Assembly (NCBI RefSeq): GCF_003610295.1
Contig: NZ_RAPV01000003.1
Span: 62,001 to 126,000 of the forward strand
Origin: Paraburkholderia sp. BL23I1N1
GTDB taxonomy: Bacteria; Pseudomonadota; Gammaproteobacteria; Burkholderiales; Burkholderiaceae
Length of the DNA: 64,000 bases
Direction: 5' to 3'
Shown here: piece after piece, positions 7,429-16,153 of the stretch
Position numbering within the stretch: the first letter of the stretch is position 1
Layout of the letters: each line of letters starts with the position of its first letter
Program-made: the position numbers and the translations under genes
Notes under the pieces: model-generated
Told to the model about the DNA's origin: nothing
The model's database searches: none
What the model saw: only the letters and a program-made list of their open reading frames with translations

Positions 7429-8175
7429 ATGACGAAAGCCGTTCTGATCACCGGTGGCAGCCGCGGCATTGGCCGCGCAACCGCGCGTTTGCTGGGCGCG
7501 CGCGGCTGGTCGGTCGGCGTGAACTACGTGCGAAATCTCGCGGCCGCGCAGGAAACCGTTGCTGAAGTGGAACGCGCCGGCGGGCACGCGTTGCCGATTC
7601 CCGGCGACGTCGCCAGCGAAGCCGATGTGATCGCGATGTTCGACGCGCTCCAGCAGAAGTTCGGCCGAGTCGATGCACTCGTGAACAACGCGGGAATCGT
7701 CGCGCCGTCGAGCCAGCTCGCGGATATGGACCTCGCGCGTCTGAAGCGCATGTTCGACGTGAACGTGCTCGGCGCCTACCTGTGCGCACGCGAAGCCGCG
7801 CGCCGGATGTCGACCACCCGCGGCGGCGCGGGCGGCGTGATCGTGAATATCTCGTCGGCGGCTTCGCGTTTGGGTTCCCCGAGCGAATACGTCGATTACG
7901 CCGGCTCGAAAGGCGCCGTCGACACCATGACGCTCGGCCTCGCGAAAGAACTCGGCCCGCAGGGTGTGCGCGTGAACGCGGTGCGGCCCGGCCTGATCGA
8001 CACCGAAATCCACGCCAGCGGCGGCAAGCCCGAGCGCGCCGCCCGGCTCGGCGCGACCACGCCGCTGGGCCGCCCCGGCAGCGCCGATGAAGTCGCCGAG
8101 TCGATCGTCTGGTTATTGAGCGACGCGGCCTCGTACGTCACGGGCGCCCTGCTCGACGTGACCGGCGGACGCTGA
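7429..8175 (+). CDS. Classical short-chain dehydrogenase/reductase
   Basis: This 248-residue SDR has the cofactor motif TGGSRGIG at residues 9-16 (Arg after Ser suggests NADP preference), NNAG at 86-89, and catalytic Ser142 in ISSAAS. Tyr157 and Lys161 form the YAGSK motif. It most resembles FabG-like sugar or 3-oxoacyl reductases and ends with YVTGALLDVTGG, the usual C-terminal signature. The substrate is unknown. It lies 86 bases after the LOG gene on the same strand; co-transcription is possible but not compelled by spacing. Confidence 0.88.
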   Translation: MTKAVLITGGSRGIGRATARLLGARGWSVGVNYVRNLAAAQETVAEVERAGGHALPIPGDVASEADVIAMFDALQQKFGRVDALVNNAGIVAPSSQLADMDLARLKRMFDVNVLGAYLCAREAARRMSTTRGGAGGVIVNISSAASRLGSPSEYVDYAGSKGAVDTMTLGLAKELGPQGVRVNAVRPGLIDTEIHASGGKPERAARLGATTPLGRPGSADEVAESIVWLLSDAASYVTGALLDVTGGR

Positions 8176-8437
8176 GCGGCCCCTCTTCTTTCTGCTTGCG
8201 CGGCCAGCGGTTCCCGCGCCCGCCTGTTCCTTTCTGACTCCCGACGCCCCATTCCCGTCGATTTGATGAGGAATCGGTGCAATCCGTTCGGCCGATCGGA
8301 ATATTCCGCGCTTTTTCTGTAATCTACCGTAACAATCCGGGACTACAATCGCAGCGTTCGCACGCAACCGCACGCGGCGCACAGCAAGAACATAAGCCCG
8401 CGGCCCACGTCGTCGCGCAGGCTGACCAGAGATTCTC

Positions 8438-10435
8438 ATGCACGAAAAACTATCCGCGCCCTGGCGTACGGGGAACGTCGCGGTTGCGACGCCAGCGCCG
8501 GCCGGCCCGGCCGATGGTGCTCCCAAACCGCGCGCCGGCCCGGCACGCGTTGCCGAATCCCGCGCGGCCCTGCCGGAGGGCCACACTACCGCAGCCGAAG
8601 CCGCGGCGCCCGCAAGGCCTGCTGCCCCCGTCGGCCCTTCCGCCCCCACCGCTCCGGCGCCCGCTTCGCGTGGCGCCCGGCGCTTGCGCGCGCTCACGGC
8701 TTCCCGGCCGCTCATGTGGCTGGTCGCGCTGGCCATCGTGTGCGCGTGGCTCCTGCCCGGCACCTTGGGCCACGACCCATGGAAGCAGGACGAGACCTAC
8801 ACGTTCGGCATCATCCAGCACATGCTCGATACCGGCGACCTGGTCGTACCGACCAACGCCGGCCAGCCCTTTGTGGAAAAGCCACCGATCTACGATTGGG
8901 TCGCCGCCGGGCTCGCCTGGATGTTCGGCCGTTATCTGCCGTTGCATGACGCGGCACGCCTCGCGAGTGCGCTCTTCGCCGGCCTGACTGTCTACTACAC
9001 GGCGCGCGTCACCCGCCGCGCGGTGGCCGCGTCGCGCTGGCTCGACATCCGCGTGATCGGCACGTTGGCGTTGTTCGCGAGCACGCTCGTCGTCATCAAG
9101 CACGTGCACGACATGATGACCGACGTCGCGCTCATGGCCGGTGCCGCGCTCGGTTTCTGCGGCCTGTTCGAACTGGTGCTGGTGCATCTGCGCGACGAAG
9201 CACGGCTGCTGCCGGTCGACACACGCCGCCGGCGCCACGCGATCCTCAGCGGCGCGGCGATGTTCGGCGCCGGCGTCGGCGCGTCGTTGCTGGCCAAGGG
9301 CCTGTTCGTGCCGCTCGTATTCGGCGTGACGACCGTCGCGGTGCTAGTGCTGTATCCCGCCTGCCGCACTCGCCGCTTCGCAGGCGCACTCGGTATTGCC
9401 GCACTGGTCTCTTCGCCCTTCGTTCTGATCTGGCCGATCTGTTTCTATCTGCGCTCCGAAGCACTCTTCAAAGTCTGGCTGTGGGACAACAATATCGGCC
9501 GCTTCCTCGGCTTTTCGGTGGCGCAACTCGGCTCCGAAAACGAAAGCCGTCTGTTCGTGCTGCGCACTGTGCTTAGCGTCGGCTTTCCGGTGGTGCCGCT
9601 TGCGCTGGCCGCGCTTGCCGGCGGCAAGTGGCGCCGCTGGCGCGATCCGCGTGTGGCGCTCCCGGTAATTTTCGCAGGCACCGGTTTCGCCGTCCTGCAA
9701 ACGTCGGCAACGGTTCGCGAACTGTACATTCTGCCGTTCATCGCCCCGCTCGCCTTGGTGGCGATGCAAGGCATCGAAAAGCTGCCGCGGCGTCTGCACG
9801 CAAGCTGGGACATGGCGAGCCGCGTGCTGTTCGGCAGCACGGCCGCGCTCGCGTGGATCATCTGGTCGATCATGAGCGATCCGGCCAACACGCATGCGTC
9901 GCTGCACCGGCTCGGCCGCTGGTTGCCGCTTGACTGGGTGTTGCCGGTCAAGCCCGGGCTGATCGCGGCCGCGCTGCTAATGACGCTCGGCTGGCTGTGG
10001 CTGCTGCCGGTCTTCAAGTACGCAGGCAAATGGCGCGGCGCGCTGAGCTGGTGCGCCGGCGCGATTCTCGCGTGGGGACTGGTCAGCACGCTGCTGCTGC
10101 CGTGGCTCGACTATGCGAAAAGTTACCGCTCCGTGTTCGAAAATCTCGGCACCAGCATGAATATCGAATGGAACGACGGCGATTGCATGGCCAGCACGGG
10201 GCTCGGCGAATCCGAGGCGCCGATGCTGTACTACTACGCCGGCATCGAGCATCAACCAACCGCGAACGCCGCAACGACCGAGTGCACCTGGCTGATCGAA
10301 CAGACCCGCCGCGACAATGCACAGGCGCCTGCGGGCGATTGGCGTCTGTTCTGGTCGGGCGCGCGCCCGGGCGACAACGACGAGCTGTTGCGGGTGTTCG
10401 TGCGGACACCGTCGACGCCCGCGCGCGGCGAGTAG
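8438..10435 (+). CDS. PMT/ArnT-like polyprenyl-phosphate glycosyltransferase (GT39/GT83 type)
   Basis: A 665-residue membrane protein. The first ~85 residues are Pro/Ala-rich and disordered. A transmembrane helix is followed by the loop HDPWKQDETYTFG, whose acidic pair is the conserved DE of the PMT superfamily, and then VEKPPIYDWVAAGLAW. About ten to twelve further hydrophobic helices follow, and a soluble periplasmic C-terminal domain begins near residue 560. Family members transfer a sugar from a polyprenyl phosphate to lipid A, proteins or glycans at the periplasmic face. The acceptor here is not evident, and no arn biosynthesis genes lie nearby. It is transcribed alone. Confidence 0.82.
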   Translation: MHEKLSAPWRTGNVAVATPAPAGPADGAPKPRAGPARVAESRAALPEGHTTAAEAAAPARPAAPVGPSAPTAPAPASRGARRLRALTASRPLMWLVALAIVCAWLLPGTLGHDPWKQDETYTFGIIQHMLDTGDLVVPTNAGQPFVEKPPIYDWVAAGLAWMFGRYLPLHDAARLASALFAGLTVYYTARVTRRAVAASRWLDIRVIGTLALFASTLVVIKHVHDMMTDVALMAGAALGFCGLFELVLVHLRDEARLLPVDTRRRRHAILSGAAMFGAGVGASLLAKGLFVPLVFGVTTVAVLVLYPACRTRRFAGALGIAALVSSPFVLIWPICFYLRSEALFKVWLWDNNIGRFLGFSVAQLGSENESRLFVLRTVLSVGFPVVPLALAALAGGKWRRWRDPRVALPVIFAGTGFAVLQTSATVRELYILPFIAPLALVAMQGIEKLPRRLHASWDMASRVLFGSTAALAWIIWSIMSDPANTHASLHRLGRWLPLDWVLPVKPGLIAAALLMTLGWLWLLPVFKYAGKWRGALSWCAGAILAWGLVSTLLLPWLDYAKSYRSVFENLGTSMNIEWNDGDCMASTGLGESEAPMLYYYAGIEHQPTANAATTECTWLIEQTRRDNAQAPAGDWRLFWSGARPGDNDELLRVFVRTPSTPARGE

Positions 10436-10486
10436 CACGCCGCGACGGATGGCGCCTGATCTGTGCTTGCGCGTCGCCCCTTGCGC

Positions 10487-11092
10487 CTAGAACGACGAGC
10501 CAGGCTCCTTCAGAAAAGCCGCTTCTTCATCCGTCGACTGACGCCCGAGTAGCGCATTACGATGTGGAAAGCGTCCGAAACGCTCGATGATTCTTGCGTG
10601 CCTGACCGCGGAGCCGTAGTAGGACGCACCGCCTGGCTCGGCCTTCAGCTGTTTGAACAGGCGCAACGATTCGTGCTGGCTGGCGAGCGTTTCGTCGTGT
10701 TCGAACGGCAGATACGCGAACGCGCGATGATGCACGGTCGGCAATAAGAGCTCGGCGCCGCTTGCGATCATCCGTTGCGCGATGCGTAGCGCCTGATGGT
10801 CGGCCGCGAAAGCACGCGGTGTATTGCGGTAGCAATTGCGGGAAAACTGATCCAGCACGATGACCAGCGCCAACGCACCGAGCGGTGATTCCGTCCAGCT
10901 GTCGAGTAGCCCTTCACGCGCCGCGTCGATCAGTGCTCCGAAGCGTTCCAGCAGCATCGCATCGAAGGCCTGATTGCGGGAGAACCAGAGCTTGCGGGCC
11001 TGACCGAAGGTGGGGGTATCCGGAGCGCCGAACCAGCAGTTGAGGACTGCGCGCGCCTCTGCCGCTTCCGGGCCCGCCGCCCCATCAACCAT
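10487..11092 (-). CDS. DUF924 family protein
   Basis: A 201-residue soluble alpha-helical protein of the DUF924 type. It has VLNCWFG at the start, KLWFSRNQAFDAMLLERF, LIVLDQFSRNCYRNTPRAFA in the middle and ASYYGSAVRHARIIERFGRFPHRN at the end, all conserved in the family. The architecture recalls TPR-like helical bundles. No activity has been established. Its start overlaps the stop of the globin gene by 8 bases, so the two are co-translated. Pairing with a globin may hint at a role in oxygen or NO metabolism, but that is only contextual. Confidence 0.85.
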   Translation of the reverse strand: MVDGAAGPEAAEARAVLNCWFGAPDTPTFGQARKLWFSRNQAFDAMLLERFGALIDAAREGLLDSWTESPLGALALVIVLDQFSRNCYRNTPRAFAADHQALRIAQRMIASGAELLLPTVHHRAFAYLPFEHDETLASQHESLRLFKQLKAEPGGASYYGSAVRHARIIERFGRFPHRNALLGRQSTDEEAAFLKEPGSSF

Positions 11093-11498
11093 TGCGGTTG
11101 CGCATCCAGTCCGCTGTCTCGAAGAACGACGCCAGCAAACGCTCCCTCAACGGCTCGGAAAGCCCGACGTCGTCCATCGCCCATGCCATGCAGCGAAGCC
11201 ACTGATCCCGCTCGCCGGACGCAATCGGAAACGGCATGTGCCTCGCCCGTAGCCTCGGATGGCCGAACCGGCTGATGTAATGATCGGGGCCCCCCATCCA
11301 CCCGCACAGGAACCAGAAAAACTTGTCGCGCGAGCCATCGAGCGATTCCGGATGCAACGCCCGAATCCCGGCGAATTCCGGTTCGAGATCCATCAGGTCA
11401 TAAAACCGGTCGACCAGTTCGCGCACGCGCGTTTCACCGCCCACCAGTTCGAAGGCCGTCGGCTGCGCCGCGGACACTTCGTCGTTAAGATTGCTCAT
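11085..11498 (-). CDS. Group II truncated haemoglobin
   Basis: This 137-residue 2-on-2 globin shows AFELVGGETRVRELVDRFYD at the start and the KFFWFLCGWMGGPDHYISRFGHPRLRARHMPF block. His in RFGHPRLR is the proximal F8 ligand, followed by ASGERDQWLRCMAWAMDD. Group II members bind O2 or NO and are linked to detoxification or oxygen supply. The ATG at 11498 is preferred over a TTG two codons upstream. It overlaps the DUF924 gene downstream and follows the FtsX-type permease on the opposite side by about 30 bases. Confidence 0.87.
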   Translation of the reverse strand: MSNLNDEVSAAQPTAFELVGGETRVRELVDRFYDLMDLEPEFAGIRALHPESLDGSRDKFFWFLCGWMGGPDHYISRFGHPRLRARHMPFPIASGERDQWLRCMAWAMDDVGLSEPLRERLLASFFETADWMRNRNG

Positions 11499-11528
11499 AC
11501 CCAATCACAGAAAACCAAAGTAGAAAAA

Positions 11529-14111
11529 TCACGCGTCCCGCAGCGATTGCAACGCGGGACGCGCCAGCACATGCCGCAAGCTGAGCCAGCCGCCCACACC
11601 CGCGCAGGCAATCCCGGCCGCGATACCCGCGGGCAACAGCCACGGATCGAAGCTCAGATAAAACTCGAACACGTGTGTTGCCAGCACCCAGCCAATCACT
11701 TGTGCGCCAATCGCTGCCATCAAACCCGCCAGCGCGCCCACCGCCACAAACTCGGCGACCTGCACCGCCCGTACCTGACGATGCGAAGCACCCAGCGCGC
11801 GCAGCAGCGCGGATTCTCGCATACGCTCATCACGCGTGCCGGCCAGCGCCGCGTAGAGCACCAGCACGCCGGCTGCGAGCGTGAACGCGAACAGGAACTG
11901 CACCGCGCCGATCACCTGCTGCAAAACGCGTTGCACCTGCGCCAGAATCGGACCGGTGTCGATTGCCGTGAGGTTCGGATGGGCGGCGATCAGCCCGTCG
12001 ATGGTCGACTGTTTTTCCGGCGGCAGATGGAAACTGGTAATGAACGTCGCCGGGAAATCCTGCAAGGCGGTCGGCGGCATCAGCACGAAAAAGTTGACCT
12101 TGAACGAGCCCCAGTCGAGCTTGCGGACACTCGTTACCGGCGCGTCGACCTGCAGGCCCGTCACGTCGAAGCGCAGCGTGTCGCCAGGCTTCACGTTGAT
12201 CAGCTTCGCCAGTCCCTGCTCGATCGAAATCTGCGGCGTCTTCGTGTCGCCATACCATGTGCCGGCGGAGAGACGGTTGTCGTCGGGCAGCTCGGTTGTG
12301 TACGACAGATTGAATTCGCGATCGACGAGACGCTTCGCATCCTCGCCCTTGAACGAGTCCGGATTGACCGGCTTGCCGTTGATCGCGATCAGCCGGCCGC
12401 GCACCATTGGCGCGAGCACCGTGCCGGGCACGCCGTGCGTGCTCAGATATTGCGTGACTGCTTCGCGCTGGTCGGGCTGGATGTCGATGATGAATTCGTT
12501 CGGCGCGTCGGGCGGCGTCGATTTGCGCCAGCCGGCCACGAGGTCGTCACGCGTCATCGCGATCAGCAACAGGCACATCAGACCGATGCCGAGCGCGGTG
12601 ATCTGCAACGCGCTCGCGCCGCTACGCCGCTCCAGCGACGCCAACGCGTAACGCCAGCCGATCCCCGCATTCACGCGCTCGCTGCGCACGGCGCGCGACG
12701 CGCCCCACAACGCCAGCCGCGCGATGCACGCGAACACCAGCATTCCGCCGGCAAAGCCGCCCGCGACGATGCCGCCGAGCTTCAACTCGCCCGCCGCGAC
12801 GATCAGGAGCGCGGCGAACAGCGCGATGCCGAGCGCATAGGCGGCCCACGCAGTGCGTCCCGCTTCGCCCCATTCGCGACGCAGCACGCGCACCGGCGGC
12901 ACGCGCGTCAATGGCAACAGCGGCGGCAACGCGAAGCCGAGCAACAGCACGAGACCGGCCGCGATGCCTTCGAGCGCCGGCCAGACGGTTGGGTACGGCA
13001 AGGCGACATCGATCAGACTGCCGAGCCAGGTCAGCAACGCAAGATGCCCGAGGTATCCGAGGGCCACGCCGAGCGCGCCGCCGATCAAACCCAGGCCGAT
13101 GAATTCAAGCGTGAACAGCGCGCGCAGCGTGGCCTGGCTGACACCAAGGCAGCGCATCGCCGCGCAGCCGTCCAGATGCCGGCGCATATACCGATGCGCG
13201 GCCATTGCGATTGCCACCGCCGCGAGCAACGCGGTGAGCAGCGAGACGAGCGTGAGAAAGTGACTCGCGCGGTCGAGCGTCTGACGCACCTGCGGCTGAC
13301 CGTCTTGCAACGACTCGAGCGCGACGCCGCGCATCTTGCCACCGTCCACCTTGTCGTGCGCGAATTGCGCGAAGCGCGCCACCGATTCATCCGGGCCCGC
13401 CACCAGCAACCGATAAGTCACGCGGCTGCCGAAGGTGATGAGGCCGGTCGACTGGACATCGTCGGCACGCAACATCAGGCGCGGCGAAAAATTGACGAAC
13501 GAAAAACCACGATCGAGTTCGCGGGTAATGACCGCGCCGATCGTGAAGTTGCGCGCCCCGACCTTCACGGCGTCGCCGACATGCAGCTTCAATGCGTCGA
13601 GCAGCGCCTGATCGACCCACACCGTACCCCGCGCCGGAATCGAATCGGCAGGATGATCGGCCGCACCTGGCGCCGAAGCGATCCGCAACGCGCCACGCAA
13701 CGGATAACCCGGCGACACCGCCTTGATGGCGGCCAGCCGCGAGACCGGCTGGGCACCGGTCGAATTGATCATGCTGGGGAAGATCGCCGTGCTGGCGGTA
13801 TTCAAACCGAGTGCGCCGGCTTGCTGCGCGAACTGCGGATCGACCGGATGATCGGCACGCACGATGAAATCAGCGGCGATCATGCGCCGCGCATCACGCT
13901 CGAGCCCCTGATGCAAACGGTCAGCCAGAAAGCCGACACTCGACAACGCCGCGACGGCCAGCACCAGCGCCAGCAGCAGCATCGTCAGTTCGCCCGCGCG
14001 CCAGTCGCGCGCCGTCATACGAATGGACTGGCGCAGTACATCCGCGCCACCCAGCCGGCGCGTTGGCTGTGAAGCCGCCCGCGCCGTCACACCTCTTACC
14101 GTATCGCTCAA
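11529..14111 (-). CDS. ABC transporter permease, FtsX-like (YbbP type)
   Basis: An 860-residue inner-membrane protein with two FtsX domains: an N-terminal helix (GELTMLLLALVLAVAAL), a large periplasmic core, several central helices, a second periplasmic domain and three C-terminal helices. The length and double-domain plan match YbbP/LolCE-like permeases thought to move lipids or lipoproteins with an ATPase partner. I propose a TTG start at 14111, overlapping the DUF4126 stop, because AGGAG lies about nine bases upstream. The open frame from 14186 lies inside the DUF4126 gene. No ABC ATPase gene is adjacent in this window, which is unusual for the type. Confidence 0.82.
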   Translation of the reverse strand: MSDTVRGVTARAASQPTRRLGGADVLRQSIRMTARDWRAGELTMLLLALVLAVAALSSVGFLADRLHQGLERDARRMIAADFIVRADHPVDPQFAQQAGALGLNTASTAIFPSMINSTGAQPVSRLAAIKAVSPGYPLRGALRIASAPGAADHPADSIPARGTVWVDQALLDALKLHVGDAVKVGARNFTIGAVITRELDRGFSFVNFSPRLMLRADDVQSTGLITFGSRVTYRLLVAGPDESVARFAQFAHDKVDGGKMRGVALESLQDGQPQVRQTLDRASHFLTLVSLLTALLAAVAIAMAAHRYMRRHLDGCAAMRCLGVSQATLRALFTLEFIGLGLIGGALGVALGYLGHLALLTWLGSLIDVALPYPTVWPALEGIAAGLVLLLGFALPPLLPLTRVPPVRVLRREWGEAGRTAWAAYALGIALFAALLIVAAGELKLGGIVAGGFAGGMLVFACIARLALWGASRAVRSERVNAGIGWRYALASLERRSGASALQITALGIGLMCLLLIAMTRDDLVAGWRKSTPPDAPNEFIIDIQPDQREAVTQYLSTHGVPGTVLAPMVRGRLIAINGKPVNPDSFKGEDAKRLVDREFNLSYTTELPDDNRLSAGTWYGDTKTPQISIEQGLAKLINVKPGDTLRFDVTGLQVDAPVTSVRKLDWGSFKVNFFVLMPPTALQDFPATFITSFHLPPEKQSTIDGLIAAHPNLTAIDTGPILAQVQRVLQQVIGAVQFLFAFTLAAGVLVLYAALAGTRDERMRESALLRALGASHRQVRAVQVAEFVAVGALAGLMAAIGAQVIGWVLATHVFEFYLSFDPWLLPAGIAAGIACAGVGGWLSLRHVLARPALQSLRDA

Positions 14112-14719
14112 TCGTGCCGACTCCTGGCAAACCGCGACACCATGTGCGTCGCCATCCCGCGAAAACCGCCCTGCACCCCGCGCCACAGCCGCGGCAACGC
14201 CCAGCCGGCCAGCACCATGAAACCCACCATCAATACCAGGAACACTAGCGGCACGAACAGCGCGAGCAGCATGCCGCCGAACACGAGACCGTCTTCAGCG
14301 GTCGAGGTCACGACATTCGACACCGGTTCCGGCGACAGATTGATCAACGCGCGCGTGCCCGCTTTCGCCAGATGCGCGGTGCCCGCCAGCGTGCCGCCCG
14401 CGAGTGCCGCGACTGTCAGCAGCGCGGGATCGGCATGGCCGAGCGCGCCGGCCGCCAATACTGCGCCGGCGGGAATGCGGATAAAGGTATGAACCGCGTC
14501 CCATAGGGAATCGAACGCGGGGATTTTGTCGGCGAGAAATTCAGTGACCGTCAGCACGCCGGCGACGCCGATAACCCACGGCGAGGACAGCGCGGACAGC
14601 GTATCGGGGAGATGAATGAAGCCAAGGCGTGCGAACACGCCGGCCAGCAGGACTGTCAGATAGAGGCGCAGACCGCTGCCCCAGGAGAGGCCCGCAGCGA
14701 GCGAAAGTGATTCAAGCAT
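14108..14719 (-). CDS. DUF4126 membrane protein
   Basis: A 203-residue membrane protein with about five hydrophobic helices. Family-like segments are GLSWGSGLRLYLTVLLAG at the start, TEFLADKIPAFDSLWDAVHTFIRIPAG, and NLSPEPVSNVVTSTAEDGLV before the last helices. The ATG at 14719 has GGAGG six bases upstream; the open frame begins earlier but lacks such a site. The stop overlaps the TTG start of the FtsX-type permease, so they are likely coupled. The function is unknown. Confidence 0.85.
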   Translation of the reverse strand: MLESLSLAAGLSWGSGLRLYLTVLLAGVFARLGFIHLPDTLSALSSPWVIGVAGVLTVTEFLADKIPAFDSLWDAVHTFIRIPAGAVLAAGALGHADPALLTVAALAGGTLAGTAHLAKAGTRALINLSPEPVSNVVTSTAEDGLVFGGMLLALFVPLVFLVLMVGFMVLAGWALPRLWRGVQGGFRGMATHMVSRFARSRHD

Positions 14720-14990
14720 GGCCGCCTCCAGGCGCGCTGTGCGTGCCGGGCGCTTCGACGGGCAAAGGAAAGGGAGCCACCGCACCGAAGTCGTCAGACC
14801 CGCGCCAAGCCGGCCGCGCCAAATGGGCCGCGGACAATTTCAGGTTGGATTCAGTCTCATTATAGCCACGTTAATTCGCAGAACGCAGAGCGGCGAATAA
14901 ATGGCGGGCGCTAATGGCGGATGGTCGGCGGATAGATAACGCCCGGTTCAAGCGCACGCGGACACGATAATCCACGTGAGCAACGAGGGC

Positions 14991-15311
14991 TCAATGCCCC
15001 GACGACAGCTTCAACCCGATCAATCCGATCACAATCAGCGCCGCGCTCGCCACCCGCGCGACCGTCAGGGCCTCGCCCATCATGACGATGCCGAAGATGA
15101 ACGCGCCGACCGCGCCGATCCCCGTCCACACGGCGTAGGCTGTGCCGAGCGGCAACTGGCGCATCGCCATCGCGAGCAGGATAAAGCTGCCGAGCGCTGT
15201 CACCAGTGTGAATACGGACGGCCAGAGCCGGGTGAAACCTTCGGAGGTTTTGAGACCGGCCGCCCACGCGACTTCAAGCAAACCGGCAATCAACAGAAGA
15301 ATCCAGGGCAT
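14991..15311 (-). CDS. gdx: Guanidinium exporter, small multidrug resistance family (Gdx/SugE)
   Basis: The 106-residue protein has four transmembrane helices and the SMR signature with the membrane Glu13 ([16 protein letters not shown]). The [17 protein letters not shown] segment matches the SugE/Gdx subgroup, not the EmrE multidrug subgroup. Gdx proteins export guanidinium in exchange for protons as dual-topology dimers. The ATG at 15311 has GGAG eight bases upstream. A two-hairpin guanidine-II riboswitch lies directly in front of the gene, which independently supports the substrate. The older name is sugE. Confidence 0.93.
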   Translation of the reverse strand: MPWILLLIAGLLEVAWAAGLKTSEGFTRLWPSVFTLVTALGSFILLAMAMRQLPLGTAYAVWTGIGAVGAFIFGIVMMGEALTVARVASAALIVIGLIGLKLSSGH

Positions 15312-15332
15312 GAGACAGCTCCATGGTCAGAT

Positions 15333-15372
15333 GGGGCCGTCCCCGTTTGTAGCAGTGCGCAAGGTCGTCCTT
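15333..15372 (-). promoter_or_regulatory. Guanidine-II (mini-ykkC) riboswitch
   Basis: On the minus strand two small hairpins lie in tandem. P1 is AAGG-ACGA-CCTT (15372-15361) and P2 is GGGG-ACGG-CCCC (15344-15333), each a perfect 4-bp stem capped by an ACGR tetraloop, with a 16-base linker. This is the defining form of the guanidine-II class, in which guanidinium binds both loops. The gdx ribosome site begins about 13 bases after P2, so translational control is expected. A TATAAT -10 element at 15388-15383 places transcription start just before P1. Confidence 0.93.
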
Positions 15373-15454
15373 ACGAACTGTAATTATATCAAAATAGCGC
15401 GCCGCCTTGCTGCGGCGAGCAGCCGCAAGGGCGCGGCGGACGCCTCGGGCAAAC

Positions 15455-16153
15455 TCAAACCGCGCCCACCAGCCGGTATCCCACGCCCGTTTCCGTCACG
15501 ATATGCTCCGGCTGCGCCGGGTCGCGCTCGAGTTTCCCACGCAGATGCGCCATATAGATACGCAGATAGTGATGGCTCTCCACATGCGACGGCCCCCACA
15601 CGTCGCGCAGCAATTGCCGGTGCGTCAACACGCGGCCCGCGTGGCGCACGAGGGTCGCGAGCAGGCGATATTCGATCGGCGTGAGATGGACGGCGGCGCC
15701 GTCGCGGCTCACCTGACGCAAGGCCAGATCGACCGTCACCGCGCCGAAGCGCACCAGCGGCGATTCATTCGCGCCGCCCTGATTGCGGCGCCGCATATGT
15801 GCGCGGATTCGCGCCAGCAGTTCGGAGACGCCGAACGGCTTGGTGAGGTAATCGTCCGCGCCGGCATCGAGCGCGGCAACTTTCTCGGTTTCCTGGGTGC
15901 GCGCCGACAGCACGATGACCGGCAACTCACTCCAGCCACGCAGTTCGCGAATCACGTCGAGGCCGTCGGTATCAGGCAGGCCGAGATCGACGATCACGAG
16001 ATCGGGTTTGCGCGTCGCGGCTTCGACGAGACCTTGCTTGCCGGTCTCGGCGTCGTGCACGACGATGCCCTCGCCTTCCAGCGCGGTTCGCACGAAGCGG
16101 CGAATCTGCTTTTCGTCTTCGATCAGGACGACGGTGATGCTCGGGTCACTCAT
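15455..16153 (-). CDS. kdpE: KdpE response regulator of the potassium-transport operon
   Basis: A 232-residue OmpR/PhoB-class regulator. The receiver domain has the acidic pair in IEDEKQ (12-13), phosphoacceptor Asp56 in VDLGLPDTDG and the conserved Lys of YLTKPFG. The C-terminal winged helix contains LTPIEYRLLATLVRHAGRV and ends HIVTETGVGYRLV. The ATG at 16153 overlaps the kdpD stop (ATGAGTGA), so the pair is translationally coupled. It activates kdpFABC when phosphorylated by KdpD; a matching operator is seen upstream of kdpF. Confidence 0.94.
   Translation of the reverse strand: MSDPSITVVLIEDEKQIRRFVRTALEGEGIVVHDAETGKQGLVEAATRKPDLVIVDLGLPDTDGLDVIRELRGWSELPVIVLSARTQETEKVAALDAGADDYLTKPFGVSELLARIRAHMRRRNQGGANESPLVRFGAVTVDLALRQVSRDGAAVHLTPIEYRLLATLVRHAGRVLTHRQLLRDVWGPSHVESHHYLRIYMAHLRGKLERDPAQPEHIVTETGVGYRLVGAV

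Noticed and set aside
8290..8310. GGAATATTCC palindrome upstream of the PMT-family gene
   Set aside because: A 10-base palindrome alone is not significant and no promoter is clearly associated with it.
11259..14072. 937-codon open frame on the plus strand
   Set aside because: It is antisense to the FtsX-type permease. The translation is Arg/His/Gln-rich without domains, a usual shadow in high-G+C DNA.
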